From positions 1-33,724 of the forward strand of contig JAUIIM010000016.1 of assembly GCA_030431785.1 (NCBI GenBank): DNA of 33,724 nucleotides, written 5' to 3'. Shown here one piece after another: positions 1-6,794 of the stretch. Positions within the stretch are counted from its first letter, which is position 1. The number at the start of each line of letters is the position of its first letter. Made by a program: the position numbers and the translations under genes. This DNA is from Acidimicrobiia bacterium (GTDB taxonomy: Bacteria; Actinomycetota; Acidimicrobiia; Spongiisociales; UBA5794). Below the pieces are notes generated by a model that saw only the letters and a list, made by a program, of their open reading frames with translations, was not told the DNA's origin and made no database searches.

Positions 1-34
1 TCGCTATGGAGTGCTCAGAGAGCATTCACATAGT

Positions 35-150
<116 letters not shown>

Positions 151-163
151 CGTTTCAAGAGAC

Positions 164-199
164 AAAGGGTCGTACTGCGCAAGCGGTGCGGCCCTTTTC
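164..199 (+). terminator. Rho-independent terminator of the rRNA operon
   Basis: AAAGGGTCGTAC (164-175) pairs with GTGCGGCCCTTT (186-197) over 12 positions including three G-U pairs, with a short loop and a T-rich 3' side (TTTT then CT). It lies 14 nt after the 5S rRNA and fits an intrinsic terminator closing the rrn transcript. The rest of the 5S-to-gene gap, 200-311, shows nothing further except a weak TACCAT (259-264) that might be a -10 box. Confidence 0.85.
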
Positions 200-311
200 T
201 CGCTCCACGGGTCGATGGTCGCGGCGAAGGTTCGTCGTCACTGCCGCACCCCGACCGGTACCATCCGGCTACCGCCCATCCGAATACGTCGGATGTCTGA
301 GAGGATCATCG

Positions 312-1253
312 ATGGCACAACAGTCGAACAACCCGCGCTCTGGCAAGCGTGGCAAGGGGAACAGCTCCAAAGGGGGCTACTCCAAGGGCTCCAAGGGTGG
401 GCGTCCAGGATCCTCGAAGAAGTCCGGGTATGGGGGATCGAAAGGCTCGGGCAAGGGTTCCTCGGGTCGAAAGTCGTATCAGTCCGGATCCGGGTCGTCC
501 AACGGGAAACCGAAGAAGAAGCAATATTCTGCCACGACGCGCAGCGTGGAGGCAAAGAAGCGGGCGGAGTGGGCCGACAAGAAGAAGCGCCGCCGCGACC
601 TCACTGGTGCGGCGGTCAACCTCCCCAACTGGGTCATCGAAGGTCTCGAACGTGTGACGCCGAAGGACCGTGTCGCTCCAGCGCTCGAAGCGCTCGGTGC
701 AGCCTCTGAGGCACTCGGTGACGGCAACTTCCAATCTGCGGTCAAGCACGGTCTCCGCGCCAAAGCGCTCGCACCGAACGATCCGACAACACGCGAGACG
801 ATCGGTCTGGCCGCGTACCGCGTCGGTGATTGGTCGATGGCCCTCAACGAGCTCCGTGCCTATCGGCGTATGGCCGGTGAGACGACCCATATCCCGGTCG
901 AGATGGACGTGCTCCGAGCGATGGGCCGTGACAACGATGTCGAGAAGGCATGGAAAGAACTCAACGCCAAGGGTGGCCACGGGCTCGTGATGAACGAAGG
1001 CCGGGTCGTGTACGGCTCGTGGCTGCTCGACAAGGGCCGCGTCGAGGAAGCATGGGACGTCGTGGACCCCGGCAGGATCGTGGACAAGCCCAACGAGGCA
1101 CACCTCCGGCTCTACTACGTGGCCGGGCGTGTGGCGGCGGCAAGCGGCGATCGGGAGACAGCGAAGAGGTTCTCCGACACCATCGTCCTGACCGACCCCT
1201 CGTTCCCCGGCTGGGAACAACTCGAGTCGGAGATCGCTGCCCTCGCCGACTGA
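312..1253 (+). CDS. TPR-like protein with a basic Lys/Gly/Ser-rich N-terminal tail
   Basis: A 313-residue protein. Residues 1-72 are low-complexity, almost entirely Gly, Ser, Lys and Arg with scattered Tyr, and should be disordered and strongly basic. Residues about 76-97 form a very basic helix (AKKRAEWADKKKRRRD). Residues about 115-313 are alpha-helical and read like degenerate tetratricopeptide repeats, for example the helix pairs at 120-152 and 160-190. The ATG at 312 is chosen because GAGAGGA lies 6 nt upstream and the tail starts cleanly there, although the frame stays open back to position 6 through the 5S gene. The nature of the tail suggests RNA or ribosome binding, and the gene follows the rRNA operon, but no function is established. 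Similar Gly/Lys tails occur on RNA chaperones and helicases, so this is inference. Confidence 0.85.
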   Translation: MAQQSNNPRSGKRGKGNSSKGGYSKGSKGGRPGSSKKSGYGGSKGSGKGSSGRKSYQSGSGSSNGKPKKKQYSATTRSVEAKKRAEWADKKKRRRDLTGAAVNLPNWVIEGLERVTPKDRVAPALEALGAASEALGDGNFQSAVKHGLRAKALAPNDPTTRETIGLAAYRVGDWSMALNELRAYRRMAGETTHIPVEMDVLRAMGRDNDVEKAWKELNAKGGHGLVMNEGRVVYGSWLLDKGRVEEAWDVVDPGRIVDKPNEAHLRLYYVAGRVAAASGDRETAKRFSDTIVLTDPSFPGWEQLESEIAALAD

Positions 1254-1293
1254 CGTGCGACCCGCAGTACATCCGTCCTCCTCGTTCGTCCCG

Positions 1294-1315
1294 TACGATG
1301 GTTGAACAAGGAGGA
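1294..1315 (+). promoter_or_regulatory. Putative -10 box and strong RBS of the heliorhodopsin gene
   Basis: TACGAT at 1294-1299 fits the TANNNT -10 pattern used elsewhere in the window, with no clear -35. AAGGAGGA at 1308-1315 is a near-perfect Shine-Dalgarno 6 nt before the ATG at 1322. It is one of the strongest ribosome binding sites in the window, so the gene is translated from a short leader. Confidence 0.5.
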
Positions 1316-1321
1316 TTTCAC

Positions 1322-2086
1322 ATGGCGCACGATGTCGAAGTGTCTGACAGTACGTTTTCGCGGCTTCGGTCGTACAACGCGGTGATGGGTGGTCTCCACC
1401 TCATCCAGGGAGTCCTGATCGTCCTCTTGGCGACCGACTTCACGCTCCCCGTGACCGCCTCCTATCTGACTGGTCCTCCCGGCACAGAGGGCGCCGAGAA
1501 TGTTGTGCTCTTCGATGTCTCGCTCGCGTGGGGTGTGGCGATCTTCTTCTTCCTCAGTGCTCTCTTCCATCTCATCGTCGCTTCGGTCGGCAGTGGTCGC
1601 TACCGCAAACAGCTGACGCAGGGACAGAACCAGTTCCGGTGGGTCGAGTACTCGCTCTCTTCATCGTTGATGATCGTGCTGATCGCGATGCTCCCGGGCA
1701 TCTACGACGCCGCTGCGCTGCTTGCACTGTTCTTCGTGAACGCCGGGATGATCATGATGGGGTCCGTCCAAGAGCGTTACGAGAGGCCCGGTGGGTCGAT
1801 GTGGCCGTTCTGGCTCGGGACCGTCCTCGGCGCTGCACCATGGCTTGCGATCGGGATCTACCTGTTCTCACCGGGGAGCGATGCGGCACCCCCAGGGTTC
1901 GTCTACGCGATCTTCTTCTCGCTATTCGTGTTCTTCAACTGCTTTGCGATCACGCAGTGGCTCCAGTACCGCCAGATCGGTCGATGGAAGAACTACCTGA
2001 CCGGGGAGCGGACCTACATCCTGCTCAGTCTCCTGGCCAAGTCAGCCCTGGCCTGGCAGGTCTTTGCGGGCACGCTCGCCCCCTGA
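1322..2086 (+). CDS. Heliorhodopsin
   Basis: A 254-residue seven-helix retinal protein of the heliorhodopsin family, which is distinct from type 1 pumps and has an inverted membrane topology (cytoplasmic N-terminus). The retinal Schiff-base lysine is K240 in LLSLLAKSALAWQ. The counterion glutamate is E109 in FRWVEYSLSSS. The conserved histidines are H26 and H83. All four line up with the key residues of the founding heliorhodopsin, and the loop TASYLTGPPG after helix A is typical. Length equals the family norm. The proton donor and acceptor carboxylates of bacteriorhodopsin-like pumps are absent. Heliorhodopsins have slow photocycles and are thought to be light sensors or partners of other proteins rather than transporters. 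It is followed 75 nt later by an SSB-like gene. No carotenoid or retinal synthesis gene is visible in this window. Identification is very secure; the role is unknown. Confidence 0.97.
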   Translation: MAHDVEVSDSTFSRLRSYNAVMGGLHLIQGVLIVLLATDFTLPVTASYLTGPPGTEGAENVVLFDVSLAWGVAIFFFLSALFHLIVASVGSGRYRKQLTQGQNQFRWVEYSLSSSLMIVLIAMLPGIYDAAALLALFFVNAGMIMMGSVQERYERPGGSMWPFWLGTVLGAAPWLAIGIYLFSPGSDAAPPGFVYAIFFSLFVFFNCFAITQWLQYRQIGRWKNYLTGERTYILLSLLAKSALAWQVFAGTLAP

Positions 2087-2107
2087 GGCAAGCCTTTCGA
2101 TCCTGTC

Positions 2108-2125
2108 GTACCGCCGCGGTACGTT
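2108..2125 (+). promoter_or_regulatory. Perfect dyad overlapping a -10-like box upstream of the SSB-like gene
   Basis: GTACCG (2108-2113) and CGGTAC (2117-2122) form a perfect 6+3+6 inverted repeat. Its right arm overlaps TACGTT (2120-2125), a TANNNT -10 candidate about 36 nt before the GTG start at 2162. A palindrome on a -10 box is what a repressor operator would look like. No bound regulator can be named from sequence. Confidence 0.4.
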
Positions 2126-2161
2126 GGGTTCACCCGCACTTCTCCGTGAAAGGAGAACGTT

Positions 2162-2503
2162 GTGGATCTCAACCTCACGATTCTCGGTGGCCATCTCGCC
2201 GCAGTACCCGAGCACCGGACGTTCGCATCGGGGAGTCACCTCCTCCGACTCTTGGTGACCGTCCGATCGAGCGCCCCGCGTCGGCGGGTCGACGTCGTCC
2301 CGGTCACGTGGTGGGACCCCGATGAAGAAGCCATCGAGTCTGCATACGGGCCGGGTCAAGGGGTATGGATCGCCGGATCCGTGCAGCGGCGCTTCTGGTC
2401 GAGCGACGACGGTCGGAGAAGCCGCATCGAGGTGATCGCCCACGATGTCCAGTTCCGGGAGGCTGAGGCGACCGAGTCGAAGGAGAACCCGTCCGTCGCC
2501 TAA
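2162..2503 (+). CDS. Short single-stranded DNA-binding protein-like OB-fold protein
   Basis: A 113-residue protein starting with GTG behind AAAGGAGA (2149-2156). The opening DLNLTILGGHLAAVPEHR follows the SSB pattern (N-x-hydrophobic strand, G-x-L, charged turn), and residues about 25-95 alternate in the five-strand OB manner, ending with a strand at IEVIAHDVQF. The typical SSB anchor sequence and the C-terminal acidic tip that recruits partner proteins are absent; the end is KENPSVA. This is therefore an SSB paralogue, not the replication SSB. It may bind single-stranded DNA or RNA, or be a divergent OB protein. Position between heliorhodopsin and a gamma-glutamyltransferase gene is notable. 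Its stop codon is inside the -10-like box of the next gene. Confidence 0.7.
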   Translation: MDLNLTILGGHLAAVPEHRTFASGSHLLRLLVTVRSSAPRRRVDVVPVTWWDPDEEAIESAYGPGQGVWIAGSVQRRFWSSDDGRRSRIEVIAHDVQFREAEATESKENPSVA

Positions 2504-2506
2504 GGT
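2501..2506 (+). promoter_or_regulatory. -10 box of a probable leaderless promoter (gamma-glutamyltransferase gene)
   Basis: TAAGGT (2501-2506) lies exactly 6 nt before the ATG at 2513, the distance at which transcription would start on the A of the start codon. There is no Shine-Dalgarno before this ATG. The TAA of the SSB-like gene forms the first half of the hexamer. No -35 match is evident. Confidence 0.5.
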
Positions 2507-2512
2507 TGCCGG

Positions 2513-4054
2513 ATGTCACGAAGCCTTGTCGCTGCAGCCTCCGCCGAGGCAGCCGAAGCCGGTCAACAGGTAGCCGACGCCGGCGGTTCCGCTGTGGATG
2601 TTGCGATCGCTGCGGCGTTGGTCTCGATGACGACCGAACTGGGCATCGTGTCGCCGGGAGGCGGTGCATTCCTGACGATCTGGTCACCTGACGGCGATCC
2701 CGTCGTCATCGATGGATACGCCGAGATGCCCGGTCGCGGACTCCCACCGGACGCTGTCGTCGATGCCCGCACCGTCGCAATGGGCTATGGCGGTGGGATG
2801 GAGACCATCGTGGGATGGGGTAGTGTGGCGACGCCCGGAGCCTTTGCCGGATTCAAGACAGCGTGGGAGCGATTCGGTCGTGCCCCTTGGCACGAGTTGC
2901 TGGCGCCCTCGGTGGACCTCGCACGTCACGGATTCCCGGTCAGCGCAGCGAGTGGCTATTACCTGCAGTACGCCCACGACGTTGTCTATGGATGGGATGA
3001 CGAGACCGCGCCTTCGTATCACCGACCAAACGGAACGGCGGTACAGCACGGGGACATCGTCCGCAACGAGGCGTTGGCGTCGACGTTGGAGGCCCTGGGG
3101 GAGGAGGGGGCCGACCTGCTCTACCAAGGCGATCTTGGTCGTGCGCTGGTGGATGCATGTGCCGAGCGCGGCGGACGCATCACGGCGGAGGACCTCCGTG
3201 CCTACGAAGCCGTCGTCCGCGATCCGCTCCACACCGTGCTCGGAGGATGGCGCATCGCAACAAATGCGCCCCCGGCGATCGGGGGGATCACGGTTGCGAC
3301 GCTGCTGACCTACCTCGAGCGTCTCGGTCTCCAGGGCTGGTCGGCGCTCGACGTGGCGAAGATCGCAGCGGCACAGGACGCCGTGTTCTCCTTCCGGCGG
3401 ACCGACCTCGACAACGACGGTGACCGCCTCACCGCTGCGGAGTTCGCGCTCGCCTCCGCGGACCGGGCCGATCTTGCTGCATTGCACCGGTCGCCATCGA
3501 CGATCCATGTCTCCGCCGTCGACGCAACGGGTCTTGCGTGCGCCATCACCTCTTCGGCCGGATACGGCTCCGGAGCCACGATCCCGGGCACGGGATTCGG
3601 GCTCAACAACTCGCTCGGCGAGATCGAGTTGATGCACGCCACGTTCGACGAACAGCCGCCAGGTACCCGCCTTGCCTCCAACATGGCCCCGACGGTCGCT
3701 CGCCATCCGGACGGGACGACCCTCGCGATCGGATCACCCGGGGCGGATCGGATCACATCGGCAATCGGCACGGTGTTGTACAACGGCATCATCTGCGACA
3801 TGAGTATCGAGGAGGCCGTCGACGCCCCGAGGCTGCATGCGGAGGTCTTCGAAGGAGCTCCCACGCTCGCGGTGGAGCCAGGCGTCGACACGAGCCTGGT
3901 CGAGGACCTCCACGTGAGGGAACTGCCCCCGCACTCGATGTACTTCGGGGGTGTCCAGATCGCCATGGCACATCCGAACGGCGAGTTGGAAGGAGCTGCC
4001 GATCCCCGCCGCTCCGGTGCCGTGCGCATCGGCGGAGGCACCGCACTGACATGA
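2513..4054 (+). CDS. Gamma-glutamyltransferase family protein (Ntn hydrolase), cytoplasmic type
   Basis: A 513-residue member of the gamma-glutamyltranspeptidase family. These precursors self-cleave before a threonine, which then becomes the catalytic nucleophile that removes gamma-glutamyl groups from glutathione, glutamine or other gamma-glutamyl compounds. The large-subunit start SEAAEAGQQVADAGGSAVDV is typical. The probable nucleophile is T330 in PSTIHVSAVD, followed by the small-subunit motif GFGLNNSLGE and GSPGADRI. In well-studied enzymes the cleavage site reads TTH; here it is TIH. There is no signal peptide, whereas most bacterial enzymes are periplasmic, so this one should act in the cytoplasm. 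The last four bases overlap the ATG of the next gene, which suggests coupled translation. Substrate is unknown. Confidence 0.9.
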   Translation: MSRSLVAAASAEAAEAGQQVADAGGSAVDVAIAAALVSMTTELGIVSPGGGAFLTIWSPDGDPVVIDGYAEMPGRGLPPDAVVDARTVAMGYGGGMETIVGWGSVATPGAFAGFKTAWERFGRAPWHELLAPSVDLARHGFPVSAASGYYLQYAHDVVYGWDDETAPSYHRPNGTAVQHGDIVRNEALASTLEALGEEGADLLYQGDLGRALVDACAERGGRITAEDLRAYEAVVRDPLHTVLGGWRIATNAPPAIGGITVATLLTYLERLGLQGWSALDVAKIAAAQDAVFSFRRTDLDNDGDRLTAAEFALASADRADLAALHRSPSTIHVSAVDATGLACAITSSAGYGSGATIPGTGFGLNNSLGEIELMHATFDEQPPGTRLASNMAPTVARHPDGTTLAIGSPGADRITSAIGTVLYNGIICDMSIEEAVDAPRLHAEVFEGAPTLAVEPGVDTSLVEDLHVRELPPHSMYFGGVQIAMAHPNGELEGAADPRRSGAVRIGGGTALT

Positions 4055-5148
4055 GCGAGACGAGTCGCCCGGACGCTGCGAGCCTGGTGCGTGCGGTGCT
4101 CGATCCCGTTCGCCTTGCCGTCCTCGCTGCTGCGCACGAGGGTCCACTCTCGATCGAAGACCTCACCAACCGCACCGGTGCCACCAAGCGTCAGATCGCA
4201 GAGGCGATCGGCTATCTCGCCACGGCAGGCTTCCTCGACGACGAACATCGGCTCGACATCGCGGTGTTCCACGAGATCGCGGCGGAGCTTCCGGGTGATT
4301 CGCCGACAGATCTCACGGGACCGTGGACCGACGAAGAAGCCCGTGTGTTGGGCCGGTTCTTCGATGGTGATCGTCTCAAACGGATCCCGTCGAGTGCAGC
4401 GAAGCGGCGTCTCGTACTCGAACGTATCGCAATGCGCTTCGAGCCCGGCGTCCGGTATCACGAACGAGACGTCAACTTCAGCATCCAGTTGATCTACGCC
4501 GACTACGCGGCGGTTCGCAGATGGCTCATCGACGAGGGATTCATGGATCGGGCCGACGGTGCCTACTGGAGGATCGGTGGTCGTACGACCCAGCCCGCTG
4601 ACGCACCGGAACCCAGGACACTCACGACGGAGCTCCCATCGGTGGTCTGTCGGACGTGGGAACTCGCCATGGCCACCGACCTTGTGGCAGCTGCTTCCGC
4701 AGTGTCGATCCACCGCTACATGTCCGACCGATTTGCGTACCCGTACACCGACGACGATGCGTACGACTGGATCAGTTTCGCCTCCAGTCAGGATCCGGTG
4801 TTGGACTTCGCCGTGTTGTCCGAAGGTGTGGTTGTCGGCGGAGTGGGGTCCCAGGCGGGTGTCGGCGAACGGACCGGGACGTATGAGATCGGATGGTGGC
4901 TCGCTCCCGGACACCAGGGACGTGGGATCGGCACCGCCGCAGCATCAGCTCTCATTCGCTATCTCTTCGACGAACTTGGTGCGATGGAACTGTTCGCCCC
5001 GGTGATGGCCCCGAACCGGGCATCCGCAGCACTTGCGATACGGCTTGGTATGCGTCATGTCGGTGGGAGACCCTCGGCATATCTGAAGGAGGGCGTCCGC
5101 TACGACGAGCGGATCTTCTCGCTCACCCGGGCGCAGTGGCTCGCCTAG
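4051..5148 (+). CDS. ArsR-like HTH / DUF2087 / GNAT acetyltransferase fusion
   Basis: A 365-residue three-part protein. Residues about 10-66 form a winged helix-turn-helix of the ArsR type (LDPVRLAVLAAAHEG, then LTNRTGATKRQIAEAI as the recognition region). Residues about 92-176 match DUF2087, a domain often found behind HTH domains, with LKRIPSSAAKRRLVLERI and VRYHERDVN. Residues about 195-365 are a RimJ/RimL-like GNAT acetyltransferase with the acetyl-CoA loop GHQGRGIGTA (287-296). Such a protein could both bind DNA and acetylate a small molecule or a protein N-terminus. ATGA overlap with the gamma-glutamyltransferase gene suggests a shared transcript and perhaps a shared substrate. Domain calls are by motif; the combination is unusual to me. 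Confidence 0.85.
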   Translation: MSETSRPDAASLVRAVLDPVRLAVLAAAHEGPLSIEDLTNRTGATKRQIAEAIGYLATAGFLDDEHRLDIAVFHEIAAELPGDSPTDLTGPWTDEEARVLGRFFDGDRLKRIPSSAAKRRLVLERIAMRFEPGVRYHERDVNFSIQLIYADYAAVRRWLIDEGFMDRADGAYWRIGGRTTQPADAPEPRTLTTELPSVVCRTWELAMATDLVAAASAVSIHRYMSDRFAYPYTDDDAYDWISFASSQDPVLDFAVLSEGVVVGGVGSQAGVGERTGTYEIGWWLAPGHQGRGIGTAAASALIRYLFDELGAMELFAPVMAPNRASAALAIRLGMRHVGGRPSAYLKEGVRYDERIFSLTRAQWLA

Positions 5149-5161
5149 ACGTCGGTCGTCC

Positions 5162-5167
5162 TACGCT
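5162..5167 (+). promoter_or_regulatory. -10 box of a probable leaderless promoter (SURF1 gene)
   Basis: TACGCT (5162-5167) is followed by exactly 6 nt and then the GTG start at 5174. No Shine-Dalgarno is present, which supports both the leaderless reading and the choice of this GTG. Confidence 0.5.
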
Positions 5168-5173
5168 TTCGAT

Positions 5174-5914
5174 GTGTCGTCGATCTTGTCCACCCTCAAG
5201 CGCCCGCGTTGGATCATCGCTGTCATCGTGGGATTCCTCGTCGCTGCGATGTGTGTGGTGCTCGGATTCTGGCAGCTCGACCGGCTCGCCGAACGGCGAG
5301 AGCGCAATGCGACGATCGAGTCCCGGACCGACGAACCTGCGAGGGCGTTGACGTCGCTCCGGATCGACTATCACGACGACCCCGAGGAGCTGGCATTCCG
5401 GCGGACGATCGCTGAGGGCCAATACCGCTATGAAGACGAGTTCATCAGCGTCGGGCGCGTGTACGGAGACGTCAAGGGCACGATGGTGGCAACGCCCCTC
5501 GACATCGGAGGCGGCGACGTGCTGATCGTCGTTCGCGGGATCGTTCCTCCCGCGACGGAAGGCCCGCCGATGGAGGGTTATCCGGTGCCACTCGGCTCCG
5601 TGTTCGTCGAGGGACGCATCACGCCCGGAGAAGAGCCATCACGCATCTCGGAACCTGTTCCTGACGACGGAACCCTGACCGAACTGAGTCGTCTCGATCT
5701 CGCCTACATCGATGAGTACGTCGACGGCGACGTCCTGCCGTACCTGCTCCTCCTCGACGACCAACGTCCCAGCGCAGGGGGAGAGGTCCCGACCCCGATT
5801 CCGACAGAAGAACTCTCGGAGGGAAGTCACCTCGGGTACGCCGTCCAATGGTTCGCCTTCGCCCTGATCGCGCTTGTCGGCACGGCTGCCCTCGTCTGGC
5901 GGGCGAGTCGTTGA
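5174..5914 (+). CDS. SURF1 family cytochrome oxidase biogenesis protein
   Basis: A 246-residue membrane protein of the SURF1/Shy1 family, which helps assemble haem-copper cytochrome c oxidase. It has one membrane helix at residues about 13-35 followed directly by GFWQLDRLAERR, the family hallmark, and a second at about 226-243 preceded by SHLGYAVQWFAFAL, also diagnostic. The domain between lies outside the membrane. The GTG start is supported by a leaderless -10 box. No oxidase subunit gene is nearby, so it stands alone here, as is common in actinobacteria. Confidence 0.93.
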   Translation: MSSILSTLKRPRWIIAVIVGFLVAAMCVVLGFWQLDRLAERRERNATIESRTDEPARALTSLRIDYHDDPEELAFRRTIAEGQYRYEDEFISVGRVYGDVKGTMVATPLDIGGGDVLIVVRGIVPPATEGPPMEGYPVPLGSVFVEGRITPGEEPSRISEPVPDDGTLTELSRLDLAYIDEYVDGDVLPYLLLLDDQRPSAGGEVPTPIPTEELSEGSHLGYAVQWFAFALIALVGTAALVWRASR

Positions 5915-5918
5915 CGCC

Positions 5919-5924
5919 TATGCT
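5919..5924 (+). promoter_or_regulatory. -10 box of a probable leaderless promoter (alaX-like gene)
   Basis: TATGCT (5919-5924) ends exactly 6 nt before the ATG at 5931 and starts 5 nt after the SURF1 stop codon. There is no usable ribosome binding site for this gene. Confidence 0.55.
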
Positions 5925-5930
5925 CGGCGG

Positions 5931-6659
5931 ATGACAGAACAGATCTACTCCACAGATGCGTACGCCCGGACGATGGATGCTGTCGTCGTCCGCACCGATA
6001 CCGATGACGGCCGTGTGTTGCTCGACCGCACCGTCTTCTACCCGGGAGGGGGAGGCCAGCCCCACGACCTCGGAACGCTGCGGATCGGCGACGATGTGCT
6101 CGACGTCGTCCGAGTCACCGCTGATCGCGATGGGGTGTGGCATTGGCTCGAAGGGGGAATCCCGTCGACCGGCACCGACGTGTCCGGTGCGCTCGATTGG
6201 GATCGCCGCTATCGCCTCATGCGTACCCACACCGCACTCCATGCGCTCTGTGGTGTCATCTGGCAGCGCTTCGAGAGCCCCGTCACCGGCGGGAACATGC
6301 AGCCAGGGGAGGGACGCCTCGATTTCGACATTCCGGACTGGTCTTCCGACGATCTGCCGCTCGTCGAAGCAGACTTGAACGCTGAGCTTGCGCGCCGGAG
6401 GGATATCGAAGTTTCGTTCCTGCCGCGTGACGCCGCAGACAAGGATCCATCGTTGATCCGTACGAAAGTCAACCTTCTCCCGAAGACCATCGATCAGGTG
6501 AGAGTGATCGACATCGTCGGTCTTGATCGACAGGCAGACGGTGGCACCCATGTCGGGGAGACCGGTGAGGTCGGTTCGATCACGATCCCGAAGGCCGAGA
6601 ACAAGGGCCGCGGTTTCCGCCGCATCCGCGTCCGTCTCGAGGATGCTGCCTCCGCCTGA
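5931..6659 (+). CDS. AlaX-type alanyl-tRNA editing protein
   Basis: A 242-residue free-standing relative of the AlaRS editing domain, which removes serine or glycine wrongly attached to tRNA-Ala. The N-terminal part (FYPGGGGQPHDLGTL, about 37-50) matches the glycine-rich motif of this family. The zinc site pairs HTALH (H100, H104) with DGGTHV (203-208, H207). In AlaRS and many AlaX proteins the first residue of the second motif is a zinc-binding Cys (CxGTH); here it is D203. Some AlaX groups seem to have Asp here, so the enzyme may be active, with changed zinc coordination. No alaS lies beside it. Length fits the medium AlaX class. Confidence 0.9.
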   Translation: MTEQIYSTDAYARTMDAVVVRTDTDDGRVLLDRTVFYPGGGGQPHDLGTLRIGDDVLDVVRVTADRDGVWHWLEGGIPSTGTDVSGALDWDRRYRLMRTHTALHALCGVIWQRFESPVTGGNMQPGEGRLDFDIPDWSSDDLPLVEADLNAELARRRDIEVSFLPRDAADKDPSLIRTKVNLLPKTIDQVRVIDIVGLDRQADGGTHVGETGEVGSITIPKAENKGRGFRRIRVRLEDAASA

Positions 6660-6680
6660 GACGCTCCACAGACCCCAAGG

Positions 6681-6720
6681 CGTCCCCCTGTCCGACGATG
6701 ACTGGTCACTTCGGGGGACG
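6681..6720 (+). repeat. Long perfect hairpin between alaX-like gene and the sugar operon
   Basis: CGTCCCCC (6681-6688) and GGGGGACG (6713-6720) are perfectly complementary over 8 bp around a 24-nt loop. The loop contains a small dyad, TGAC-TG-GTCA (6699-6708). The following bases are AATAATGG, not a T-run, so it is a poor intrinsic terminator; it may stabilise the upstream 3' end, end transcription by another route, or bind a regulator of the downstream operon. Confidence 0.5.
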
Positions 6721-6753
6721 AATAATGGCACCCATCAGATTCCCAGGTTCCGG

Positions 6754-6759
6754 TACATT
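6754..6759 (+). promoter_or_regulatory. Possible -10 box of the five-gene sugar operon
   Basis: TACATT (6754-6759) is the best TANNNT hexamer upstream of the first gene, giving a leader of about 29 nt that includes GGGAGGTGA (6779-6787), the RBS for the TTG at 6795. No clear -35. Weak evidence on its own. Confidence 0.3.
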
Positions 6760-6794
6760 GGAGATGTCGGGTCTGGCACGGGAGGTGAGCAGAA

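Noticed and set aside
1322..2086. Reading the rhodopsin as a type 1 proton or sodium pump
   Set aside because: The pump motifs are absent, and the sequence matches heliorhodopsin in length, loop A-B sequence and key residues.
3310..4914. Very long open frame on the minus strand (534 codons) across the gamma-glutamyltransferase and GNAT genes
   Set aside because: It is antisense to two genes with clear domain motifs, has no recognisable domain, and reflects the third-position GC bias.
6681..6720. Hairpin as a Rho-independent terminator
   Set aside because: The stem is perfect, but no T-run follows; kept as a hairpin of unknown role.
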